From the NCBI GenBank assembly GCA_023433855.1, contig JAEYTV010000300.1, positions 1-15,802 on the forward strand: a stretch of 15,802 nt of DNA, written 5' to 3'. Positions 6,117 through 13,616 of this stretch are shown here, piece by piece. Source of the DNA: Pseudomonadota bacterium (lineage in GTDB: Bacteria > Pseudomonadota > Alphaproteobacteria > Rhizobiales > Rhizobiaceae). Both the position numbers and the translations under genes were made by a program. The stretch's first letter is position 1. Each line of letters starts with the position of its first letter. The notes under the pieces were generated by a model. It searched no databases. It was not told the origin of the DNA and saw nothing but the letters and a program-made list of their open reading frames with translations.

Positions 6117-9100
6117 ATGCTTCCAGGTTGGGCCATTTTCGTATCTGCCTTCGGCTACGTCTTGCTGCTGTTTGCCGTGGCCAGCTATGGCGATCGGCGC
6201 AGCCGTCTCCCCGGAGGGCCGAAAAACGGACGGCCCGTCGTCTATGCACTCAGTCTTGCGATCTACTGCACCTCCTGGACCTATCTCGGCGGTGTCGGCC
6301 TCGCGTCCCAGAAAGGCCTGGAGTTCACCGGGATCTACATCGGGCCGATCCTGGCCTTCACCCTCGGCATGCCGATCCTGAAGCGGATCATCGAACTGGC
6401 CAAGGCGGAGAAGCTCACATCGGTCGCCGACTTCATCGCCGCCCGGTACGGCAAGAATTCAACGGTCGCCATGATCGTCGCGGTCATCGCGCTTGTTGGA
6501 GCCATTCCCTATATTGCGCTTCAGCTGAAGGCCGTGTCGAGTTCCGTAACGGCAATGGTCAATCCCTCCGATTACGGTATCGGCAACGGCAATCTCTACT
6601 TCCTCGACCTTGCCTTGATCGTCACGCTGATGATGGCGTGTTTTGCCGTCGTCTTCGGCACACGTCACACGGACGCGACCGAACATCAGGATGGACTGAT
6701 CCTAGCCGTCGCCATGGAATCCGTCGTGAAACTGTTCGCCTTCGCCACGGTCGGGCTGTCGGTGCTGTTTGTCCTGTTCGACGGCCCGGCGGATCTCCTT
6801 GCAAAAGCTTCGGACAATCCGCTCGTTCACTCGGCGCTCGCCTATGAGACCCCCGCCAGCCGCTGGATCATCCTGATTCTGCTGTCCGCATTCGCAATCA
6901 TCCTGCTACCCAGACAATTCCATGTCACCGTGGTTGAGAACCGCACCAACCGCGAAAGAAAAGTGGCCGGGGCGCTGCTTCCCCTCTACCTCATCGCCAT
7001 CAATCTTTTCGTGCTGCCGGCAGCCGCAGCGGGCTTGATCACTTTCGGCGGCGTTGGCGACGCTGATCTGTATCTCCTGACCCTGCCGCTCGCCGGAGAA
7101 CTCAGGATCGTTTCACTGATTGCCTTCATCGGCGGGTTTTCCGCCGCCACTGCGATGGTGATCGTCGAATCGGTTGCCTTGTCGATCATGATTTCCAACG
7201 ACATCGTCATCCCGATCTTCTTGCGGCAGAAGCTGATGGCGGCTCGCGCCGGCCAGAGGACGGATTTCACCCGTACATTGCTAAACATCCGTCGGCTGGC
7301 GATCTTCGCAGTGCTTATACTGGGTTACGGATATTATCGTATGGCCGACAGCGAGTCGGGCTTGGCGTCGATCGGACTCCTGGCGTTTGCGGCCATCGCG
7401 CAGGTTGCTCCCGCTCTCTTCGGCGGATTGATGTGGCGGCGAGCCAATGCGCGAGGCGCGATTCTCGGCATGTCGCTGGGTTCCCTTGTCTGGGCATACC
7501 TGCTTTTCCTGCCGAGCATCGGGGGGCCGGACAACTCCTATGTTGCGGCGGCAATCCTCAATTTCATCATTCCCGGAACGACGATGTTCTCCGGTCCCGA
7601 GACCGATCCGCTGGTCAACGCCACAATCTTCAGCCTGACATTGAACACGCTCGCCTTCATCCTTGGCTCTCTGTCCCGCAATCCCCGACCGGTGGAAAGG
7701 ATCCAGGCCGGAATCTTTGTCAAAGGTCATCTGCGGTCGCAATTTGCAACCCGTGGCTGGAAGACACGGGTCAGCGTCGGCGACCTCAAGACGGCCATCG
7801 CCCGATACCTCGGCGAGGAACGGATGCAGCGCTCCTTCTCCAATTACGAACGGACGGCGGGGCGCACGTTCAGCGATGAGCAACCAGCAGACATGGCGAT
7901 GATCCATTTTTCCGAGCAACTGCTCGGCAGCGCCATCGGCTCCTCCTCGGCACGCCTGGTTCTGTCGCTCATCCTCCAGAAGGCCGAGGATACCAATGCG
8001 GACACAGCGTGGCTGCTCGACCAGGCGAGCGAGGCGCTGCAATACAATCAGGACATGCTGCAGACTGCGCTATCGCAGATGGACCAGGGCATCGCTGTGT
8101 TCGACAGTGCGGAGCGGCTGACGATCTGGAACAGGCGTTTCCGGAACCTGCTCGATCTTCCAGAACACGTCGGGCAGGTCGGCTTCCCCCTCGCAGACAT
8201 CATCGCGCTTCTGTCCGAACGGGGCGACATTCCTCCGGCCGAGGAGGAGAACATCGTTCGGCAGTTCCACACCCTGGATGCTCCCTTCTCCCTCGTGCTC
8301 AAGGGCGCAGACCGCATCATCGAGGTCCGCTCGAATGCAATGCCGGACCGGGGCATCGTTGCAACCTTCACCGATATTTCGGAACGTGTGGCAGCCGACA
8401 AGGCTTTGAAGCAGGCAAATGAAACCCTCGAGCAGCGTGTCGAGGAGCGAACTGCGGAACTCACGCGCGTCAATCGCGAACTTGCCGAGGCTCAGGCCTC
8501 TGCCGACGAGGCCAATATCGGCAAAACGCGCTTCTTTGCGGCCGCCGGCCATGACATCCTTCAGCCGCTGAATGCCGCGCGCCTCTATTCCTCAGCGCTC
8601 GTGGAACGCCTCGGCACGTCGGACGGAAACAGCGCCCTTGTCCGCAACATAGATTCGGCCTTGGAATCTGTTGAAGCAATTCTCGGCGCCGTGCTGGATA
8701 TTTCGCGGCTTGACACTGGAGCGATGAAGCCGCGCGTCACTTCGATCGCGCTGGAGGAACTCTTCAAGCGGATCGAGACCGACTATGCGCCAATGGCACG
8801 GGAAAAGAACCTGAAACTGGTGGTCATGCCGACGTCATTGCGCGTCCGATCGGACACCAACCTCCTCCGGCGCCTTGTCCAGAACCTGGTGTCAAACGCG
8901 ATCAAGTACACGATCAACGGCAAGGTGCTGGTCGGCGCCCGCCGGCGGGGCAATCGGGTAATCATCGAGGTTCTGGATTCCGGCATCGGCATTCCCTCTT
9001 CCAAGTTCCGCACCGTGTTCAAGGAATTCGCCCGCCTGGACGAAGGCGCAAAGACGGCAGCTGGACTTGGCCTCGGACTGTCGATCGTCGACCGGATCTC

Positions 9101-9635
9101 GCGGGTTCTCAACCATCCCGTCGAACTGGTGTCGCAACCCGGCCGCGGCACCATCTTCCGGGTGCAGATTCCCATGGATCCCGCTCTCCCGCAGAAGACC
9201 TTCCGGACACAGGATCGACCGGAGAGCCGGAAACGTTCTCAACCACTCAGCGGCCTGCGCGTCCTTTGCATCGACAACGAACCGAAGATCCTTGAAGGCA
9301 TGTCCCTGCTGATCACCGGCTGGGGGTGCACGGTAAGCCAGGCCGAATCGATCTCGGCACTCGACGCCCTCGTTTCTCGCCGCGAGCCCGCGCCCGAAAT
9401 CATCATTGCCGATTTCCATCTGGACGATGGAGACGGAATCGAGGCCATTCTCAAGCTGCGATCGGCATACCAGGCTCATATCCCGGCGCTGCTGATTACC
9501 GCCGACCGAACGCCAGACGTTCGGGCCGCGGCCGAAAGACACGAGGTCGAAGTGCAGCACAAACCGGTGCGTCCGGCCGCATTGAGGGCCTACCTCACGC
9601 AGGTGGCAAGCCTCAAACGTGTTGCTGCCGAATAG
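6117..9635 (+). CDS. Hybrid histidine kinase with fused sodium/solute symporter domain (SSS-STAC-PAS-HisKA-HATPase-REC)
   Basis: This inner-membrane sensor of 1172 residues is built like CbrA-type kinases. An SSS transporter fold of about 13 membrane segments (residues 1-520) includes LAIYCTSWTYLGGVG near 46-61. A STAC domain follows (about 530-630), then a PAS domain opening ALSQMDQGIAVFD (about 650-755) and a coiled coil (757-800). The HisKA phosphoacceptor is His812 in AGHDILQPL. HATPase motifs are SNAIKYT, DSGIGIP (954-960) and GLGLGLS (983-989). A C-terminal receiver has acidic D1053, phosphoacceptor D1099, and a KPxxP lysine. Family knowledge suggests it senses a substrate or ion gradient and passes phosphate to a separate regulator; none is adjacent. 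An in-frame TTG at 6102 is rejected because GGGGAGGAG (6106-6114) directs ATG 6117. The receiver could be a phosphate sink or relay. All catalytic residues are present. Confidence 0.95.
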   Translation: MLPGWAIFVSAFGYVLLLFAVASYGDRRSRLPGGPKNGRPVVYALSLAIYCTSWTYLGGVGLASQKGLEFTGIYIGPILAFTLGMPILKRIIELAKAEKLTSVADFIAARYGKNSTVAMIVAVIALVGAIPYIALQLKAVSSSVTAMVNPSDYGIGNGNLYFLDLALIVTLMMACFAVVFGTRHTDATEHQDGLILAVAMESVVKLFAFATVGLSVLFVLFDGPADLLAKASDNPLVHSALAYETPASRWIILILLSAFAIILLPRQFHVTVVENRTNRERKVAGALLPLYLIAINLFVLPAAAAGLITFGGVGDADLYLLTLPLAGELRIVSLIAFIGGFSAATAMVIVESVALSIMISNDIVIPIFLRQKLMAARAGQRTDFTRTLLNIRRLAIFAVLILGYGYYRMADSESGLASIGLLAFAAIAQVAPALFGGLMWRRANARGAILGMSLGSLVWAYLLFLPSIGGPDNSYVAAAILNFIIPGTTMFSGPETDPLVNATIFSLTLNTLAFILGSLSRNPRPVERIQAGIFVKGHLRSQFATRGWKTRVSVGDLKTAIARYLGEERMQRSFSNYERTAGRTFSDEQPADMAMIHFSEQLLGSAIGSSSARLVLSLILQKAEDTNADTAWLLDQASEALQYNQDMLQTALSQMDQGIAVFDSAERLTIWNRRFRNLLDLPEHVGQVGFPLADIIALLSERGDIPPAEEENIVRQFHTLDAPFSLVLKGADRIIEVRSNAMPDRGIVATFTDISERVAADKALKQANETLEQRVEERTAELTRVNRELAEAQASADEANIGKTRFFAAAGHDILQPLNAARLYSSALVERLGTSDGNSALVRNIDSALESVEAILGAVLDISRLDTGAMKPRVTSIALEELFKRIETDYAPMAREKNLKLVVMPTSLRVRSDTNLLRRLVQNLVSNAIKYTINGKVLVGARRRGNRVIIEVLDSGIGIPSSKFRTVFKEFARLDEGAKTAAGLGLGLSIVDRISRVLNHPVELVSQPGRGTIFRVQIPMDPALPQKTFRTQDRPESRKRSQPLSGLRVLCIDNEPKILEGMSLLITGWGCTVSQAESISALDALVSRREPAPEIIIADFHLDDGDGIEAILKLRSAYQAHIPALLITADRTPDVRAAAERHEVEVQHKPVRPAALRAYLTQVASLKRVAAE

Positions 9636-9667
9636 AAAATCAGCCAGTAAGTGCGCGTTCATCTCCG

Positions 9668-9697
9668 GGTCATCACAGACAGTTTACGGTGATAACC
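9668..9697. promoter_or_regulatory. Operator-like inverted repeat upstream of opgC
   Basis: GGTCATCAC (9668-9676) and GTGATAACC (9689-9697) match as inverted arms with one mismatch around a 12-bp spacer. The arm centres are 21 bp apart, about two helical turns, so a dimeric regulator would contact one face. It lies 131 bp before the opgC start and 33 bp after the histidine-kinase stop. It may be an opgC operator or a stem at the end of the kinase mRNA. Confidence 0.4.
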
Positions 9698-9712
9698 GCT
9701 CTGGGCGCACTG

Positions 9713-9734
9713 GGTCGGAACCCTCCGGCTTTTT
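9713..9734 (+). terminator. Likely intrinsic terminator of the histidine-kinase gene
   Basis: GGTCGGA (9713-9719) pairs with TCCGGCT (9724-9730) around ACCC, including two G-T wobble pairs, and is followed by TTTT and a CC. The stem plus T-run about 80 bp beyond the kinase stop fits rho-independent termination before opgC. Confidence 0.5.
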
Positions 9735-9827
9735 CCTGCGTTTAGGCGCGTGACTTTCCCGGCCCGCAGAGGCCTTACGGACCGAAGGGCCAATCCATCG
9801 GGACGGTAGAGACGGAGACCGCGACCG

Positions 9828-11060
9828 ATGAAACGGTTTGATATTATTGATGGAATGCGGGGTTATTTTCTCGTTTTCATGGTACTAAACCACCTGATCT
9901 TCGCCGGCGGTTACTTCCTGGTCAAGATCAACCACAACCAGCTTGCTTTTGTCGAGGATGCTCAAGGCTTCGTCTTTTTGTCCGGCCTGCTGATCGGCAT
10001 GGTCTATGCCAAGAAGATGCTGAAGAGCGGCTACGCGGCCGGTCGCACGGCGATCTACAATCGCGCCTTCGAGCTCTACAGATACGCAATGGGGATCGTG
10101 CTCCTGGTGCTCGTAGCGCAGATGGTGCTGCCGGGCGCCTACACAATATGGTTCAATTGGCTCGGCTACACGACGTTTGACGATCCGCTGCGTCTTGCGG
10201 CGATTGCGTCTTTCCTGTTTCAGCCGACCTTCATGGATATCCTGCCGCAGTACATCGTCTACATGCTCTTTGCACCCATGCTTGTTAAGCTGGTGCTGGA
10301 GGATAAGTGGCATTACGTGATCGCGGGATCGGTAATGCTCTGGATGGCGGCGCAGCTCGGGCTGCAACAACTGGTGACGACGCCGATCAACGACATGATC
10401 ATGGGGGCCGACGATCAGGGGATCCGGGTATCGTTCAACCTGCTCGGCTGGCAGATCGTGTTCTACTCGGCACTGGTACTCGGCGCCCTGACCTCTGCGG
10501 GCAAGATCGACTGGGCCCGTATCCTCTCGCCGGAGAACACCTTCATCCCGAAGGCCGCACTCGTGCTCGTGATGTTCTTCCTGCCGTTGCGGTTAATCAC
10601 CGCCCACGAACTCATGCCGCCGCATATGATCGGCAAGTTCGCCTCCATGGAGATTCGCGCCGATTTCGGGCCGGTCTATCTGCTGAACTTCGCTGCGATG
10701 GCGATGCTTGTTACCTGGCTGATCGTTGCAGGTCCGAAGCACAAGGCCCCATGGGTACGCCGTGCCGCCGGCGCGATCACCTGGGTCTTCTCGCTCAAAT
10801 ATCTGCAGTTGCTCGGCAGACATTCGCTCCATGTGTATGTCTGGCATGTGGCGATCGTCTACTTCGTCTATTATTTCGACGGTCGCTCCCCCGAGCTGGA
10901 CGAGGTGACCAAGACGGCAATTGCGCTGGTTGCCATCGGGCTTCTGTCGCTACCGGCCCTGTGGCGCGAACGGGACAAGCTGTTCGCCACGCCGGCCACA
11001 CAGCCCGTGCAGGCACCCAAGCAGAAGCCTGCGGCCCAGCGTCAGATGGCGCTTCGCTGA
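9828..11060 (+). CDS. opgC: OpgC-family glucan acyl (succinyl) transferase, integral membrane protein
   Basis: Members of this family add succinyl groups to osmoregulated periplasmic glucans, as shown for OpgC of other alphaproteobacteria. The 410-residue product starts MKRFDIIDGMRGYFLVFMVLNHL. This is the OpgC/acyltransferase-3-like opening, with Asp and Arg before the first membrane helix and a His inside it (HL, residue about 22). About ten hydrophobic segments follow, spread to residue 385, and a cytosolic Pro/Gln/Lys-rich tail closes it. LGRHSLHVYVWHVAIVYF near 335-352 is another family landmark. GGAG lies 10 nt before ATG, rather far but acceptable. It faces the dehydratase gene, with only 16 bp between the stops. 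The acyl donor and exact glucan cannot be told from sequence. Confidence 0.9.
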   Translation: MKRFDIIDGMRGYFLVFMVLNHLIFAGGYFLVKINHNQLAFVEDAQGFVFLSGLLIGMVYAKKMLKSGYAAGRTAIYNRAFELYRYAMGIVLLVLVAQMVLPGAYTIWFNWLGYTTFDDPLRLAAIASFLFQPTFMDILPQYIVYMLFAPMLVKLVLEDKWHYVIAGSVMLWMAAQLGLQQLVTTPINDMIMGADDQGIRVSFNLLGWQIVFYSALVLGALTSAGKIDWARILSPENTFIPKAALVLVMFFLPLRLITAHELMPPHMIGKFASMEIRADFGPVYLLNFAAMAMLVTWLIVAGPKHKAPWVRRAAGAITWVFSLKYLQLLGRHSLHVYVWHVAIVYFVYYFDGRSPELDEVTKTAIALVAIGLLSLPALWRERDKLFATPATQPVQAPKQKPAAQRQMALR

Positions 11061-11068
11061 ACCGGGGC

Positions 11069-11091
11069 GGGGCGGTTCAGGTGACCGCCCC
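11069..11091. terminator. Bidirectional hairpin between opgC and the dehydratase gene
   Basis: GGGGCGGT (11069-11076) and ACCGCCCC (11084-11091) are perfect 8-bp arms around a 7-nt loop. The loop contains the TGA stop of the minus-strand gene (11077-11079). Its place between convergent genes suggests a shared terminator, although neither strand has a T-run. Confidence 0.5.
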
Positions 11092-12612
11092 AACCTGCCG
11101 GGGAACGAACTCGTTGTCTCCATAGTCATAGATCTCGCTGAGCGTCTTCTTTCCCGACGCTACAGCGATCACATCCTCGAAGATGCGGCATCCCGCCGCT
11201 TCTATCGTCTCCTCGCCCGTAACGATGCCGCCGCAGTTCAGATCCATGTCCTCCTTCATGTGTTCGTACATTTCGGAGTTCGTGGAGATCTTGATGCAGG
11301 GCGACGGCCTGAAGCCGGAGACGGAGCCGCGGCCGGTCGTGAAGCAGATGACATTGCAGCCGCCAGCCACCTGACCCGTAACCGCCACCGGATCGTAGCC
11401 CGGAGTATCCATGAATACGAAACCCTGCTCGGTCACGGGCTCGGCAAATTCATAGACGGCCTTGAGCGGCATCGACCCGCCCTTGGCCACGGCGCCGAGT
11501 GACTTCTCCAGGATGGTTGTCAGGCCGCCCAGCTTGTTGCCGTAGGACGGGTTGTTGTTGAGCTCATCGCCGTTGCGGGCGGTATAATCCCGCCACCACT
11601 CGATCCGCTGCAGGAGCTTTTCCGCCACCGCGGGCGTCACCGCGCGGCGGGTGAGCAGGTGCTCCGCCCCATAGATCTCGGGGGTTTCCGACAGAACGGT
11701 CGTGCCCCCGTTGCGCACGATGAGATCGGACGCATGACCGAGTGCCGGATTGGCGGAAATGCCGGAGTAACCATCTGAACCGCCGCATTCGAGTGCGAGC
11801 TTCAGCTTGGACAGCGGCTGCACGGTTCGTTTCGCTGCGTTCACCCCGGGCAGCATTTCCCCGATGATCCGGATCGCTGCATCGATCGTCTTGCGGGTTC
11901 CGCCATGCTGCTGGATCGTCATCGTGCGAAGCCGATCACCCTCTTCCATCCGATAGTGTTCCAGGATCGGCGCTATCTGGTTGGTTTCGCAACCGAGGCC
12001 GATCATCAGGATGCCGCCGAAATTCGGATGGCGCGCATAACCCTGGATCGTCCTGATCAGCAGCCGGTAGCCCTCCGACTTGGTGTTCAGTGCGCAACCT
12101 GCACCATGGGTCAGCGCCACGACACCGTCGACATTCGGGAACCCATCCAGTCCACCGAGGCGATTGAAATAGTCCGCGATGTAGCGCGACACCGTGGCGG
12201 AGCAGTTGACGGAGGAAATGACGCCAATGAAGTTTCGGGTACCTGCACCGCCGATGCCCCTGTCATAGCCGAGGAAAGTCCGACGCTCGGCCTCGGGCAG
12301 CATCCCTCGTTCTTCGGCATCCACGCTGAACTGATGCTCGTGTTCGGAGGGGAGCATGGCGAGGTTATGCAAATGGACATGGCTGCCAGGCTCGATATCC
12401 TGTATGGCCAACCCGATAACCTGACCGTACTTCTTGACCTCGCATCCTGCCGGAATAGGCCTTATCGCCACTTTGTGACCACGGCCGATCAACTCCCGGG
12501 CGACGACATCGCGATAACCGGTCGGGGCCCCCGCCTGCATGGATCGGCGGGCAACGCCTACATCGTCCACCGGGTTGAGGACGATGACCGGTGATACAGC
12601 CGCGATATCCAT
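11077..12612 (-). CDS. uxaA: UxaA-family dehydratase (altronate dehydratase-like)
   Basis: Family members are iron-dependent cytosolic enzymes that remove water from sugar acids such as D-altronate or galactarate, giving 2-keto-3-deoxy acids. The 511-residue product has the N-terminal SAF domain (about 10-85) and the large UxaA domain. Landmarks are LTHGAGCALNTKSEG (168-181), GLGCETNQ (205-212), LECGGSDGYSGISANPALG (274-292), NPSYGNKLGGLTTILEKSLG (354-373), DTPGYDPVAVTG (402-413), and FTTGRGSVSGFRPSPCIKI (424-442). The Tyr in NPSYGN replaces a residue that is usually Pro. ATG 12612 is chosen because GGAGGGCAGGAG precedes it and SAF starts right after. The frame is open 50 codons upstream, but that part is not protein-like. 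It is divergent from the short-chain dehydrogenase. Altronate, galactarate or another acid is possible as substrate, so the symbol denotes family only. Confidence 0.88.
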   Translation of the reverse strand: MDIAAVSPVIVLNPVDDVGVARRSMQAGAPTGYRDVVARELIGRGHKVAIRPIPAGCEVKKYGQVIGLAIQDIEPGSHVHLHNLAMLPSEHEHQFSVDAEERGMLPEAERRTFLGYDRGIGGAGTRNFIGVISSVNCSATVSRYIADYFNRLGGLDGFPNVDGVVALTHGAGCALNTKSEGYRLLIRTIQGYARHPNFGGILMIGLGCETNQIAPILEHYRMEEGDRLRTMTIQQHGGTRKTIDAAIRIIGEMLPGVNAAKRTVQPLSKLKLALECGGSDGYSGISANPALGHASDLIVRNGGTTVLSETPEIYGAEHLLTRRAVTPAVAEKLLQRIEWWRDYTARNGDELNNNPSYGNKLGGLTTILEKSLGAVAKGGSMPLKAVYEFAEPVTEQGFVFMDTPGYDPVAVTGQVAGGCNVICFTTGRGSVSGFRPSPCIKISTNSEMYEHMKEDMDLNCGGIVTGEETIEAAGCRIFEDVIAVASGKKTLSEIYDYGDNEFVPRQVGAVT

Positions 12613-12666
12613 TTCTCCTGCCCTCCAGAGACATGCGGGGATTGGACATACCCGCCGACGCTTCCA

Positions 12667-12695
12667 GCGCACACGTTGTGCGCGGGCGCCCGCGC
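12667..12695. promoter_or_regulatory. Two overlapping palindromes in the divergent catabolic promoter
   Basis: GCGCACA (12667-12673) and TGTGCGC (12677-12683) form 7-bp perfect arms around CGT. Overlapping by four bases, GCGCGGGCGCCCGCGC (12680-12695) is a perfect 16-bp palindrome. Both lie 55-83 bp upstream of the dehydratase start, in the 240-bp region shared with the short-chain dehydrogenase. This is the position expected for a repressor operator (GntR, LacI or IclR type). No regulator gene is in the window. Confidence 0.5.
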
Positions 12696-12810
12696 TGACA
12701 GAGAAACGGTCCGCGCTCCACGAAAATGGTAGAGCCTTCACTATCCCTTGCCAAGACCACACAGGGGCCGCAATGAAGAGCGGATCGGCGAGGAAGCTGC
12801 AACCGGTTTC

Positions 12811-12825
12811 CCGTCATCGTGACGG
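12811..12825. promoter_or_regulatory. Palindrome just upstream of the short-chain dehydrogenase
   Basis: CCGTCA (12811-12816) and TGACGG (12820-12825) are perfect arms around TCG, 27 bp before the dehydrogenase ATG. An 8-bp palindrome AACCGGTT (12801-12808) lies beside it. The place is right for an operator overlapping a promoter or leader. The sequence differs from the pair at 12667-12695, so a different regulator or chance is possible. Confidence 0.38.
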
Positions 12826-12852
12826 AGACCATTCGCAAAGTTGGGAAGAGAC

Positions 12853-13587
12853 ATGACGACCAGATTGGACAGAAAGACCGTCCTCGTGACCGCTGCAGCG
12901 CAGGGTATCGGCCGAGCTACCGCACTCGCCTTTGCCGAGACTGGCGCCACAGTCCACGCCACCGACATCAACGAGACTCTGCTTGGCGAACTGCCGCAGA
13001 TCGGCAACCTGACGACCACCCGCCTCGACGTGCTGGATGAAGCTTCGGTCAAGGCTTTCGCCGAGAAGGCCGGCCCGTTCGACATCCTCTTCAACTGCGC
13101 GGGCGTGGTACATGGCGGCACCATCCTCGACATGAAGGACAGCGACCTCGAATTCGCGTTCGACCTCAATGTCAAGGCGATGATCCGGACGATCCGCGCG
13201 GTGCTGCCCGGCATGCTCGCAAAACAGGACGGTTCGATCATCAACATGTCGTCCGTCGCCTCGAGCATCAAGGGGGTCCCCAATCGCTTCGCCTATGGCG
13301 TCACCAAGGCAGCGGTCATCGGCCTCACGAAATCGGTTGCCGCTGACTATGTCGCGCAAGGCATCCGCTGCAACGCGATCTGCCCCGGCACGGTCGAAAG
13401 TCCGTCGCTCCAGGACCGCATGCGGGCGCAGGGCAACTACGACGAGGCACGCGCCGCCTTCATCGCCCGCCAACCCATGGGACGGCTCGGTACCCCGGAA
13501 GAAATCGCCGAGCTTGCCGTCTACATCGCTGGAGCCACCTATACGTCAGGCCAGGCCTTCTGCATCGACGGCGGCTGGACCATCTGA
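12853..13587 (+). CDS. Short-chain dehydrogenase, DHRS6/2-keto-3-deoxy-sugar-acid dehydrogenase type
   Basis: This cytosolic NAD-dependent oxidoreductase has 244 residues. The cofactor motif is TAAAQGIG (13-20), the unusual Ala-rich version of TGxxxGIG. ATDIN (36-40) has Asp38 after strand beta-2, which favours NAD+ over NADP+. NCAG is at 81-84, catalytic Ser in NMSSVAS (131-137), Tyr148 and Lys152 in YGVTK, and CPGTVESPSLQDR at 177-189. The run INMSSVASSIKGV with GTVxSPSLQ closely resembles human DHRS6 (BDH2) as I remember it, and bacterial 2-keto-3-deoxy-L-fuconate dehydrogenases. With the neighbouring dehydratase it may oxidise a 2-keto-3-deoxy acid; that is inference. ATG 12853 has GGAAGAG close upstream and is preferred over TTG 12841. 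It converges with the mannitol dehydrogenase homologue with 29 bp between stops. Confidence 0.9.
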   Translation: MTTRLDRKTVLVTAAAQGIGRATALAFAETGATVHATDINETLLGELPQIGNLTTTRLDVLDEASVKAFAEKAGPFDILFNCAGVVHGGTILDMKDSDLEFAFDLNVKAMIRTIRAVLPGMLAKQDGSIINMSSVASSIKGVPNRFAYGVTKAAVIGLTKSVAADYVAQGIRCNAICPGTVESPSLQDRMRAQGNYDEARAAFIARQPMGRLGTPEEIAELAVYIAGATYTSGQAFCIDGGWTI

Positions 13588-13616
13588 CCTGTCCCGCGCG
13601 GGCTCGCCGGCAAACC

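Noticed and set aside
5453..6847. Long plus-strand open frame of 464 codons across mscL and the start of the histidine kinase
   Set aside because: It runs antisense to mscL and out of frame with the kinase. Its composition is Arg/His-rich with no domain, as expected of a shadow frame in GC-rich DNA.
13593..13602. CCCGCGCGGG palindrome between the convergent dehydrogenase genes as a terminator
   Set aside because: With no loop bases it cannot form a good hairpin, and short GC palindromes are expected by chance in this DNA.
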